From assembly GCF_005153485.1 (NCBI RefSeq), contig NZ_CP039740.1, forward strand, positions 3,971,001-4,035,000: 64,000 nt of DNA, read 5' to 3'. The position numbers and the translations under genes are program-made. Each line of letters begins with the position of its first letter. Positions within the stretch are counted from its first letter, which is position 1. Source of the stretch: Pseudolabrys sp. FHR47. GTDB taxonomy: Bacteria; Pseudomonadota; Alphaproteobacteria; Rhizobiales; Xanthobacteraceae. Shown here in pieces: positions 51,218 to 58,677 of this stretch. The notes beneath the pieces are model-generated. The model was not told the DNA's origin, searched no databases, and saw only the letters and a program-made list of their open reading frames with translations.

Positions 51218-52312
51218 CTAGCGCGTCGCCGAATGGGTGAAGGCGACCTGGAACGCGAGCATCACGCGATCGAGCAGGAAGCCGATGATGCCGATGGTGA
51301 ACACCGCCACCATGATCTTGGCGAGCGAGGACGACGAACCGTTCTGGAATTCGTCCCAGACGAATTTGCCGAGGCCCGGATTCTGCGCCAGCATTTCCGC
51401 AGCGATCAGCACCATCCAGCCGACACCGAGCGACAGCCGCAGGCCGGTGAAGATCAGCGGCAGTGACGACGGCAGCACGATCTTCACGACCTTCGTGTAC
51501 CAGGGCAGCCGCAGCACGCGGCCGACATTGATGAGGTCCTTGTCGATCGAGGCGACGCCGACCGCGGTATTGATCAGGGTCGGCCACAGCGAGCACAACG
51601 TCACCGTGATCGCCGAAATGACGAAGGATTTGGCGAACAGCGGATCGGCCGAGACATACAGCGCGCTCACAACCATGGTGACGATCGGCAGCCAGGCGAG
51701 CGGCGACACCGGCTTGAATATCTGCACCAGCGGATTGATCGCGGTGTTCACCGTCTTCGACAGGCCGCACACCACCCCGAGCGGCACAGCCACCAGCGTT
51801 CCGAACAGGAAGCCGGCGAACACAGTTTGCAGGCTGGTGATGATCTGATCGAAGAAGGTCGGCTTGCCCGTGTAAGGCCGCATCCGAACTTCGGCGGACG
51901 GATCCTTCGCCAGCAGCGCGGCGTTGCGCTGTTGCTGCCGTTCGTTGAAGGCCTGCTCCTTGGCCCGTTCGGCGAAATGATCGGCCCAGAGCACGCCGGC
52001 CTGCTGCCACACCTGTGCCGGTCCCGGCAGCGCGCCGAGACTGGTATTCACCAGCGGCGCGGTGAAACCCCAGGCGACCAGGAAGATCGCGATCGCCATC
52101 AACGGAATGCCGGTCGAGGTCCACAACTCCTTGAGTTGCGGCTTGACGCTTTCGCCGGTCGCGATACGCATCAGCGGCACGGCAAAGCCGAGGCCGAGGA
52201 TATTGAAGAAGCCAGCAACGCGTGTGATCCGCATCTGCCAGCGCTGGCGCCGTGCGGCGCGTTCGGCGTCGGTCGTGAGGGCGAGAGGGGCAACTTCGCT
52301 GGCGGTCGACAT
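51218..52312 (-). CDS. nrtB: Nitrate ABC transporter permease (NrtB family)
   Basis: A 364-residue inner-membrane protein with about seven hydrophobic segments and the BPD_transp_1 coupling loop at about residues 230-260 (VASIDKDLINVGRVLRLPWY), followed by LPLIFTGLRLSLGVGWMVLIAAEML and GLGKFVWDEF (quoted in parts), typical of NrtB/SsuC permeases. A long periplasmic loop occupies residues 95-165. It forms the channel between the NrtA-type binding protein and the tandem ATPase. Confidence 0.9.
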   Translation of the reverse strand: MSTASEVAPLALTTDAERAARRQRWQMRITRVAGFFNILGLGFAVPLMRIATGESVKPQLKELWTSTGIPLMAIAIFLVAWGFTAPLVNTSLGALPGPAQVWQQAGVLWADHFAERAKEQAFNERQQQRNAALLAKDPSAEVRMRPYTGKPTFFDQIITSLQTVFAGFLFGTLVAVPLGVVCGLSKTVNTAINPLVQIFKPVSPLAWLPIVTMVVSALYVSADPLFAKSFVISAITVTLCSLWPTLINTAVGVASIDKDLINVGRVLRLPWYTKVVKIVLPSSLPLIFTGLRLSLGVGWMVLIAAEMLAQNPGLGKFVWDEFQNGSSSSLAKIMVAVFTIGIIGFLLDRVMLAFQVAFTHSATR

Positions 52313-52358
52313 TCACGTTTCCTTGCGGGTCAGGGCGTCAGAATGTTTCGATGAAAAG

Positions 52359-52387
52359 CGGCCGGGCGGCAGGGCGACGCCCGGCCG
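52359..52387 (-). terminator. Hairpin between nrtA and nrtB
   Basis: A perfect 10-bp stem (CGGCCGGGCG / CGCCCGGCCG) with a nine-base loop, followed on the transcribed strand by CTTTTC. It begins five bases after the nrtA stop codon. It looks like a weak terminator that would reduce transcription of the membrane components relative to the binding protein. Confidence 0.65.
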
Positions 52388-52392
52388 TTACC

Positions 52393-53844
52393 TCACTTGG
52401 CGACCACTTTGGCGCCAGACATCTTCTGGTCGCCTTTAAGGCCGATGGTGAGGCTGTCGAGATACGCGTTCGGCTTCTTTCCGTCGTAGGTGACGCCGTC
52501 GATGAACTCGTTGGTCGGCGCGCGATAGCCGTTCGAATCCCACGGGAAGTCGGCTTTCTTCGCCTTGCCTTCGGCGACCAGAGCCTTGGCGGCCTCGAGA
52601 TAAAGATCGGGGCGATAGACCTTCTTGGCGGTCTCATCGAACCAGGCGTCGCTCTTGGCTTCCGGAATCTGGCCCCAGCGGCGCATTTGCGTCAGGTACC
52701 AGACGGCATCGGAGTAATAGGGATAGGTCGCGAAGTAGCGGAAGAACACGTTGAAGTCGGGCACCTCGCGCTTGTCGCCCTTCTCGTATTCGAAGGTGCC
52801 GGTCATCGAGTTGGCGATCACCTTGGCGTCGGCGCCGACATATTCGGGCTTGGCCAGGATTTCGACCGCCTTCATGCGGTTGGCGTTGTTGTTGGCGTCC
52901 AGCCATTCGCCGGCGCGGATCAGCGCCTTGGTTGCGGCCAGCACGGTGCCGGGATTCTTCTGCTGGAAGTCGGCGCTGAAGCCGAACACCTTCTCCGGAT
53001 TGTTCTTCCAGATTTCGTAGTCGGTGATCACCGGCACGCCGATGCCCTTGATCACCGCCTGCTGGTTCCACGGCTCGCCGACGCAATAGCCCATGATGGT
53101 GCCGGCCTCGAGCGTCGCCGGCATCTGCGGCGGCGGCGTCACCGAGAGAAGAACGTCGCCGAGGATCTGGCCGGAAATGTCGGTCGGCGAATAGAAGCCG
53201 GGATGAATGCCGCCCGAAGCGAGCCAGTAGCGCAGTTCGTAATTGTGCGTCGACAACGGGAACACCATGGCCATGTTGAAGGGCTTGCCCTCGGCCTTGA
53301 ACTTGTCGACGACCTTCTTCAGCGCATCCGCCTTGATCGGATGCACGAACTTTCCGTCCGGGCCCTTGGGGATATATTTGGCCATCTCCTCCCAGACCGA
53401 CTTGGCCACCGTGATGCCGTTGCCGTTGAGGTCCATAGAGAAAGGCGTGATGACATGCGCCTTGGTACCGAAGCCGACGGTGGCGCCGAGCGGCTGGCCG
53501 GCGAGCATGTGCGCGCCGTCGAGTTCGCCGGTGATGACGCGGTCGAGCAGCACCTTCCAGTTCGCCTGGGGTTCGGCGGCGACATACAGACCCTCGTCCT
53601 CGAAGAAGCCGAGCTCCTTGGCGATGGCGATTGGCGCCATGTCAGTGAGCTTGATGAAGCCGAACTTGAGGTCTTCCTTTTCCGGCTTAATCGCCGCCTT
53701 GGCGATATGCGGCATGAAGACGTCGAAGGCCGGCGCCAGGCCCGCCAGCACGGCGGCACTGACGCCCTGTTTGAGGAAGCTGCGGCGGCCGAGATGGCGG
53801 CCGCTCCGGCGTCGAGACGGCTTCGAATCGCTGTTCGTCGTCAT
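52393..53844 (-). CDS. nrtA: Nitrate ABC transporter substrate-binding protein (NrtA/CmpA family)
   Basis: About 483 residues. A twin-arginine signal ([20 protein letters not shown]) is followed by the NrtA fold: [40 protein letters not shown] and [12 protein letters not shown], all typical of nitrate/bicarbonate-binding proteins. Two ATGs, at 53850 and 53844, are close together; the second has better spacing from AGGAAA. It is the first gene of the nitrate operon, 140 bases downstream of a sigma-54-like promoter and behind a terminator-containing leader. Confidence 0.92.
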   Translation of the reverse strand: MTTNSDSKPSRRRSGRHLGRRSFLKQGVSAAVLAGLAPAFDVFMPHIAKAAIKPEKEDLKFGFIKLTDMAPIAIAKELGFFEDEGLYVAAEPQANWKVLLDRVITGELDGAHMLAGQPLGATVGFGTKAHVITPFSMDLNGNGITVAKSVWEEMAKYIPKGPDGKFVHPIKADALKKVVDKFKAEGKPFNMAMVFPLSTHNYELRYWLASGGIHPGFYSPTDISGQILGDVLLSVTPPPQMPATLEAGTIMGYCVGEPWNQQAVIKGIGVPVITDYEIWKNNPEKVFGFSADFQQKNPGTVLAATKALIRAGEWLDANNNANRMKAVEILAKPEYVGADAKVIANSMTGTFEYEKGDKREVPDFNVFFRYFATYPYYSDAVWYLTQMRRWGQIPEAKSDAWFDETAKKVYRPDLYLEAAKALVAEGKAKKADFPWDSNGYRAPTNEFIDGVTYDGKKPNAYLDSLTIGLKGDQKMSGAKVVAK

Positions 53845-53870
53845 TCCCATTTCCTTTTCGGCACGAGCCC

Positions 53871-53906
53871 AAAAACAAAAAAGCCGCAGCCTCGTCAGGC
53901 GCTGCG
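53871..53906 (-). terminator. Intrinsic terminator in the nitrate operon leader (attenuator)
   Basis: On the minus strand the stem CGCAGC / GCTGCG (53906-53885), with possible inner GCC-GGC pairing, is followed by GCTTTTTTGTTTTT. It ends 26 bases before the nrtA start, so it must be read through for expression of the operon. Confidence 0.8.
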
Positions 53907-53939
53907 AAAGCACCTCATCGAGACAGCGGCGTTGCTATC

Positions 53940-53978
53940 GGCCCCACATTGGGCCTGACGCGGCCTCATCGGGCCGCG
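53940..53978 (-). promoter_or_regulatory. Tandem hexaloop hairpins, candidate NasT (ANTAR) binding leader
   Basis: Two adjacent RNA hairpins lie directly upstream of the terminator. P1 (53978-53959) has a 7-bp stem CGCGGCC/GGCCGCG and hexaloop CGATGA; P2 (53955-53940), three bases later, has a 5-bp stem GGCCC/GGGCC and hexaloop AATGUG, with the A1 and G4 expected for ANTAR targets. The P1 loop does not match A1/G4. NasT binding here should prevent terminator formation. Confidence 0.7.
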
Positions 53979-53995
53979 CTGGTCGTCATCCTCTA

Positions 53996-54012
53996 TACAA
54001 GCGGCGTGCCAA
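53996..54012 (-). promoter_or_regulatory. Sigma-54-like promoter of the nitrate operon
   Basis: On the minus strand TTGGCACGCCGCTTGTA matches the -24/-12 consensus TGGCACG-N4-TTGCW except that the -12 C is T. A transcript would start near 53984, just before hairpin P1, giving a leader of about 140 bases. This fits RpoN/NtrC control of nitrate use. Confidence 0.7.
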
Positions 54013-54145
54013 CCGCGGCGCGACGCTATAATTCTCGTAAAATCAAATACTTATCAGGTCGCAGAGGTGAACTTGCGGGACTGGGCTTTTCGGCCAGTCT
54101 GCACGGCGTCGAAGCACGCTGCCCGCTTTTTGCGCACTGCAGCAT

Positions 54146-55336
54146 TCAGCGCACCACCGACAGGCGCGGTCGGCCCGGGCGCCGGGTGCGCCAGATTTCG
54201 AGATGACCGCTGATATCGGCGGCATCGAAACGGGGGCCGATGAAGGCACCGATGCCATCGTCCGGTCCGCCCGATGGGGCAGGCGGCGAGAGACCAAGCG
54301 CGGCGTCGTAGAGATCCGCGCGAAATACCGATTGAGCAAGATCGCTCAGCTCTTCGCTGTAGGCCGCCTGTCCCCAGCGCACGATCTGGGCATAGGCCCA
54401 GGCCGCCTGCACCGGATCGGGTCGGTCGGCGCCCTCGCGGCCGATGAGCATGTAATGGTCGCTTGCGCGCGTCATGCCATCCGGCGCGACCTTGAGATGG
54501 CCGGTCAGACTGCGCACGACCAGTGTGGCGTCGACGCCGATCCGCTTGGCCACGGCCTCGGACACCGCCGCCACATTGGTTGCATCGGCGACGTAATGGC
54601 TGGCCTTCGACAGCGCGCGAATGAGCGCCGCGAGCGCCTCGCCGTTTTCGTTCGCCCAGGGTTCGCGAACCGCCAGGACTTTTTCCGAGACGCGCGCCAT
54701 CAGCTCGCAACCGAAATGCAGAATGCGTCCGACGCCGGCATCGACCGCGACCGAATTCCAGGGCGCGCCGACACAGAAACCATCGACATGACCGCTTTGC
54801 AGGCTTTCCACCATGTAGGGCGGCGGCAATACGACAAGACGAACGTCCTCGTCCGGGTCGATCCCCCCGGCCGCCATCCAGAAGCGAAGCTGGTAGTTGT
54901 GATGCGAGAACGGGAACGTCATGCCGAAGGTCAGCGGCTCGGCATGGCGGCTCTTGCGCTCCTCGATCAACCGCGCCAGCGCCCGGGCCGACACCATCGG
55001 ATCGGCGAGACTGCCATCGGCGGCGTTCAACAGCGCGGCATGGAGCCTGGTCGAGACCGTGACGGCATTGCCGTTCAGGCCCAGATTGAAAGGCGCAATC
55101 AGCGGCACCCGCACATGGCCGATGCCGAGCGACGACGCGATCGCGACCGGCGACAGGAGATGCGCGGCGTCGAACAGGCCGATATTGAGCTTATCCCGGA
55201 CGTTCGACCACGACACTTCGCGAACGAGGTCGATCGCGATGCCCTCCTGCGCGGCAAAGCCGCAATCGACCGCCGCGATCAGCGCCGCGGCATCGACCAA
55301 CGGAATATATCCGATACGGAGATTACGCCCGCTCAC
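54146..55336 (-). CDS. nasS: NasS-type nitrate/nitrite sensor (NrtA-like, cytoplasmic)
   Basis: A 396-residue NrtA/CmpA-fold protein with no signal peptide: it begins at once with RNLRIGYIPLVDAAALIAAV and contains FGMTFPFSHHNYQLRFWMAA and DGFCVGAPWNSVAV. Cytoplasmic versions of this fold, paired with an ANTAR regulator, are NasS proteins that hold NasT inactive without nitrate or nitrite and release it when the ligand binds. The start is GTG at 55336, overlapping the nasT stop. The nitrate operon follows downstream on the same strand. Confidence 0.9.
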   Translation of the reverse strand: MSGRNLRIGYIPLVDAAALIAAVDCGFAAQEGIAIDLVREVSWSNVRDKLNIGLFDAAHLLSPVAIASSLGIGHVRVPLIAPFNLGLNGNAVTVSTRLHAALLNAADGSLADPMVSARALARLIEERKSRHAEPLTFGMTFPFSHHNYQLRFWMAAGGIDPDEDVRLVVLPPPYMVESLQSGHVDGFCVGAPWNSVAVDAGVGRILHFGCELMARVSEKVLAVREPWANENGEALAALIRALSKASHYVADATNVAAVSEAVAKRIGVDATLVVRSLTGHLKVAPDGMTRASDHYMLIGREGADRPDPVQAAWAYAQIVRWGQAAYSEELSDLAQSVFRADLYDAALGLSPPAPSGGPDDGIGAFIGPRFDAADISGHLEIWRTRRPGRPRLSVVR

Positions 55337-55971
55337 TTGAACATCTCCGCCGCGGTAATGACCGATTGCGCAATATCGGCAATCTTCTTGTTCTCGTTCA
55401 TCGCCGTCTTGCGCATCAGCGCATAGGCATCGTCCTCGGACAGGTTCTTCGCTTTCATCAGAATGCCCTTGGCACGATCGATGACCTTGCGCTCCTGCAA
55501 TGCGTCTTTCGCTTCGTCCAGTTCGCTTTGCAGGCGCGAGAAGGCGTTGAATCGCGAAATACAGAGATCGAGGATGGCCTTGATGCGATCTTTTTGAAGG
55601 TTGCCGACGATATAGGCCGAGACGCCGGCATCGACCGATGCCTGGATCGAGGCCGTGTCGCTCTGATCGACGAACATTGCGATCGGGCGTTTAACAATGC
55701 GGCTCATCTGGAACATCTGCTCGAGCATGTCGCGGCTCGGGCTTTCCAGGTCGATGAGGATGACGTCGGGGTCGAGCGCATAGATGCGGGCGAGCAGGTT
55801 GCGCGTCTCGTCGATGCGCTCGACCTGGGTGAAGCCGGCCTCGCGCAGGCCGTCTTCGAGAATGGCGGCCCGGATGGGGCTTTCGTCGACGATCGCGATT
55901 TTCAGCGACGCGTCGCGCGAACCGCCCTGCGGCTGCGAGCCGGGGTCCGAACCTTTGCGCGTTTCAGCCAC
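55333..55971 (-). CDS. nasT: NasT-type ANTAR transcription antiterminator
   Basis: About 212 residues. The N-terminal pseudo-receiver domain (SLKIAIVDESPIRAAILEDG with VILIDLESP) is joined through a coiled-coil (RLQSELDEAKDALQERKVID) to a C-terminal ANTAR domain (DRAKGILMKAKNLSEDDAYA, then LMRKTAMNENKKIADIAQ). ANTAR domains bind paired RNA hairpins and prevent termination, and such hairpins are present in the nrtA leader. The GTG at 55971, nine bases after GGAGAG, is the preferred start; the frame extends to 56046. Confidence 0.9.
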   Translation of the reverse strand: MAETRKGSDPGSQPQGGSRDASLKIAIVDESPIRAAILEDGLREAGFTQVERIDETRNLLARIYALDPDVILIDLESPSRDMLEQMFQMSRIVKRPIAMFVDQSDTASIQASVDAGVSAYIVGNLQKDRIKAILDLCISRFNAFSRLQSELDEAKDALQERKVIDRAKGILMKAKNLSEDDAYALMRKTAMNENKKIADIAQSVITAAEMFK

Positions 55972-56108
55972 AGACACACTCTCCACCACCGCGCCCGTGG
56001 AGCCGGGCGCGCGGCCAATAGCTATTCGTTCCTGCATTGCTCTCATGCAAGACCTATTCCAATTCGCGACGGCGCGCGATGCGCTTAGGAGAGGACCCGA
56101 ATGGTCAA

Positions 56109-56567
56109 TTAGTTGAACATTCGGCTAAAAAAGCCTTTCTTCTCCGGCATCGGCGGCGGCACGGAGGCTGCCGCCTTTTGCATCACTCCGGCGAGGGTCA
56201 TGTAGGTCTCGGTCCAAGCCCCCTTGAGTTCCGGCGTGAAATCGGGACCGAGCCCCTGCTCCAGCGTCCACAAAAGCGCAGCGCCAACCGGTTCATACAT
56301 CTTGTCGGTCACGCCGTAGGCCACATGCCGCTTGCCGAGGTCCTCGACCGCGGGGAGAATCTTGTCGACCTGATGCAGATTGGTCACTGCGGTCGCCAGC
56401 ATGGCGATCAGCTTCTTCTTTTGCTCGGCGAGATCGTCCGGGAAGAGCGGGCGCACTTCGGGAGCGATTTCGAATAGTCGATTGTAGAACAGGTCGGCGG
56501 CAGTACCGGCGATCGGCACCACTTTCTTGAAGCTGTCCTGCACCATCGTTACTTGCTCGGGCGTCAT
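56109..56567 (-). CDS. Single-domain globin
   Basis: A 152-residue globin-fold protein without a reductase domain. The order of helices fits a single-domain haemoglobin: MVQDSFKKVVPIAGTAADLF, FYNRLFEIAPEVRPLF (CD corner Phe), a likely distal region KKKLIAMLATAV, and a proximal His in LGKRHVAYGV. A C-terminal Pro/Lys-rich tail follows. The ATG at 56567 is preferred over a TTG two codons earlier. In Bradyrhizobium a single-domain haemoglobin (Bjgb) encoded with nitrate assimilation genes limits nitric oxide; a similar NO-protective role is likely here. It lies between the cytochrome genes and nasT. Confidence 0.85.
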   Translation of the reverse strand: MTPEQVTMVQDSFKKVVPIAGTAADLFYNRLFEIAPEVRPLFPDDLAEQKKKLIAMLATAVTNLHQVDKILPAVEDLGKRHVAYGVTDKMYEPVGAALLWTLEQGLGPDFTPELKGAWTETYMTLAGVMQKAAASVPPPMPEKKGFFSRMFN

Positions 56568-56641
56568 CTTCAAATCTCCATCGGTTTAATGGTTGTGATC
56601 TCGGGCCAGAGCACAATGGCGCCGGCCCGAGAGGTGTCGCG

Positions 56642-57232
56642 TTACATCGGGATGCGAATGACGACGCCGCCAAGCACGTCGCCAAGCTTGAAATCCTTGC
56701 GCGGGCTCTCAGGGTGGTCGTTGTGGCAGTTGAAACAGGCCGGAGCGACGGCCACGTCCGCATAGACGGCGGTAAAGTATTTCTTGCCGCCGAGAGTTTC
56801 CTCGCCGTAGACCGGCTTGGTCTTGTCGTCGGCGACCGCCTTGAGGCCTTGCTTTTCCAGCTCGGTGCGCGGTGCGTTCTGCTTGTTGACCGGCCACAGC
56901 GACAACAGCGAGTAAGAGAAAGTCTTGTTCTTCTCGGCGGCACGCTCAGCGCCGAAACGGAACATCTGCGCCGGCAGCGGCAGCGCCTTCTTGTCCATGA
57001 AATGCTCGTCCGCCTTGATGACCTTTTCGTCGAGCATCAGACGGTTGACCACCTTCGTCGTGTAGATGAACCGGTCGGAGTCCATGACCGTGTGCAGCAT
57101 GTCGGCAACCTTCTGCAGGGGCAGGCTGCCCTTGTTATCGTCCTTGCTCCAGAAGGCGGCGTAAGCCGCGGTTGCCGCTGTGATCGAGCCCGCCATAACG
57201 GCAGCCCCGGCCAATTTCACGTAAGTGCGCAT
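56642..57232 (-). CDS. Tll0287-like (DUF3365) monoheme protein
   Basis: A 196-residue exported protein. The N-terminus is a signal peptide or anchor (YVKLAGAAVMAGSITAATAA), the middle matches the Tll0287-like heme sensor fold (KKYFTAVYADVAVAPACFNC shown to its Cys), and a single c-type heme motif CFNCH is followed by NDHPESPRKDFKLGDVLGG, the family hallmark. Such domains occur alone or as sensory inputs of membrane kinases. GGGGAAGAG precedes the ATG at 57232. It sits 31 bases after the multiheme cytochrome gene. Confidence 0.85.
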   Translation of the reverse strand: MRTYVKLAGAAVMAGSITAATAAYAAFWSKDDNKGSLPLQKVADMLHTVMDSDRFIYTTKVVNRLMLDEKVIKADEHFMDKKALPLPAQMFRFGAERAAEKNKTFSYSLLSLWPVNKQNAPRTELEKQGLKAVADDKTKPVYGEETLGGKKYFTAVYADVAVAPACFNCHNDHPESPRKDFKLGDVLGGVVIRIPM

Positions 57233-57263
57233 GTACTCTTCCCCTTGTTTCAGTTGCAGACCA

Positions 57264-58667
57264 TCATCGACGCGCCTTGCTTCGTTCTTCAGCGCGCTTC
57301 TTCGCCCACTCGATGCTTTCGATGTGGACCCCCGGCGAACCCTTGAAATTGATGTCGATGAGCTTGCGATCCGCGAGCGCGTCGAGCGTGAACTGCAAGC
57401 CATGGCAACTGGCGCAGACGCTGCGCGTCATCTTTTCGTTCGGACGCAAGTTATCGTTCTGGTTATGCGTGACGAAGACCGACTTGGTGCCATATTCGTC
57501 GCGACGCTCGACCACCGGCATATGACAGGTCGCGCAGGACACGCCTGTTCCGCGCGGCGCTTCGCCCGCCAGTTCCTTCTTGAACAGGTCGTAATGCGGC
57601 GAGGCGAAATAGGCTTGCGTGTGCGTGTCGTTATGGCAGCCGGCGCAGGCCGTCACCTGCGCCGCCTTGGTGTCGTAACCATGCGATGAGTGGCAGGTGT
57701 TGCAGGTCAGCTCCTGGTGCGCGACCTCGGGCTTCATCGGCAGACGCGCTTTGGCCGGCGTCATCGGTGATAGTTTCTCGGCTTTCCAGAGATCGAACGG
57801 ACCGTCCTTGGTCGAGGCCATGCCGTCGCGCAGGCGCATGCCGTGCTTGCCCTCGACGAACGTGGTTGCCTGGTTGGCGTGACAGGACTTGCAGGTGTCC
57901 ATGCCCGGCGCCGCGATCCAGACTTCCGGTTCGGTTTTCGACGTGTGGCAACCGGTGCAATTCACGCCGCCTTTGGCGTGCGCGTCGGCCGCCCAGTCGG
58001 CAATGATTTTCGGATTGCCCAAATATTCCGCCGGCGCCTTGGCATCGGCGGCCGCAAGCGGCTTAATCTTGATTGGATCGGCGACCTTATTGATAAAGTC
58101 GATGAGCGCCAGCTTTTGCTGCGCGAGCTGCGCCGGTTCGCTGGAATGACTGATCAGGAAATCGGCATAGAGCGCGCGATTGTCATGGAAGTTATGGCAG
58201 CCAGCATTGCCGCAAGTGCTGAAGGCGAGATCCTTGTGGCTCGGCCGGTCGCTGGCGATGTCCTGGTGACAGTGGAAGCAGAAGTCGCCCGGCAGCGTCA
58301 CGCCCATGGTCGCGGTGATGCCGGGACGATGCTCCTGATGACAGGTGGCGCAGTAACGCGCGTCAAGGCCGACTATGCGGTCGGCATTGCGCGGATCGGT
58401 GAATTTCGACAACGGGTGCGCGTCGTTCTCGGCCTTCAGCGCCGCGCCGTGGCAGTTGACGCAAGCGTCCTGCAGCACGTCCTTGCCGCCGAACACGCTG
58501 GTATGACAGCTATCGCAGGCAAGCTCGATCTGGTGATGGCCGGACGTCGTCTTGCCGATCAGCAGGAACGACCGCGGCCCGCCATAGACGATCACGCCCA
58601 GAACGAACAGGGCGGCCGCGACCGAAAGTGTGAGCCACAATGTCCAGAGCATGAGCGTGCGCGACAT
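57264..58667 (-). CDS. Membrane-anchored 11-heme cytochrome c
   Basis: A 467-residue protein with one N-terminal membrane helix (about residues 7-30) and a periplasmic domain. Ten CxxCH motifs are visible (CDSCH at 51, CVNCH at 69, CATCH at 106, CFHCH at 130, then CTGCH, CKSCH, CNTCH, CAGCH, CATCH and CASCH), plus one CGNAGCH (CX4CH) at 152-158, which would bring the total to eleven hemes. The fold resembles multiheme cytochrome c3/c554-type electron carriers; no NrfA-type CxxCK heme is present. It follows 10 bases after the flavocytochrome gene, so the two probably form one electron-transfer chain. Confidence 0.85.
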   Translation of the reverse strand: MSRTLMLWTLWLTLSVAAALFVLGVIVYGGPRSFLLIGKTTSGHHQIELACDSCHTSVFGGKDVLQDACVNCHGAALKAENDAHPLSKFTDPRNADRIVGLDARYCATCHQEHRPGITATMGVTLPGDFCFHCHQDIASDRPSHKDLAFSTCGNAGCHNFHDNRALYADFLISHSSEPAQLAQQKLALIDFINKVADPIKIKPLAAADAKAPAEYLGNPKIIADWAADAHAKGGVNCTGCHTSKTEPEVWIAAPGMDTCKSCHANQATTFVEGKHGMRLRDGMASTKDGPFDLWKAEKLSPMTPAKARLPMKPEVAHQELTCNTCHSSHGYDTKAAQVTACAGCHNDTHTQAYFASPHYDLFKKELAGEAPRGTGVSCATCHMPVVERRDEYGTKSVFVTHNQNDNLRPNEKMTRSVCASCHGLQFTLDALADRKLIDINFKGSPGVHIESIEWAKKRAEERSKARR

Positions 58668-58677
58668 CCCTTATTGC

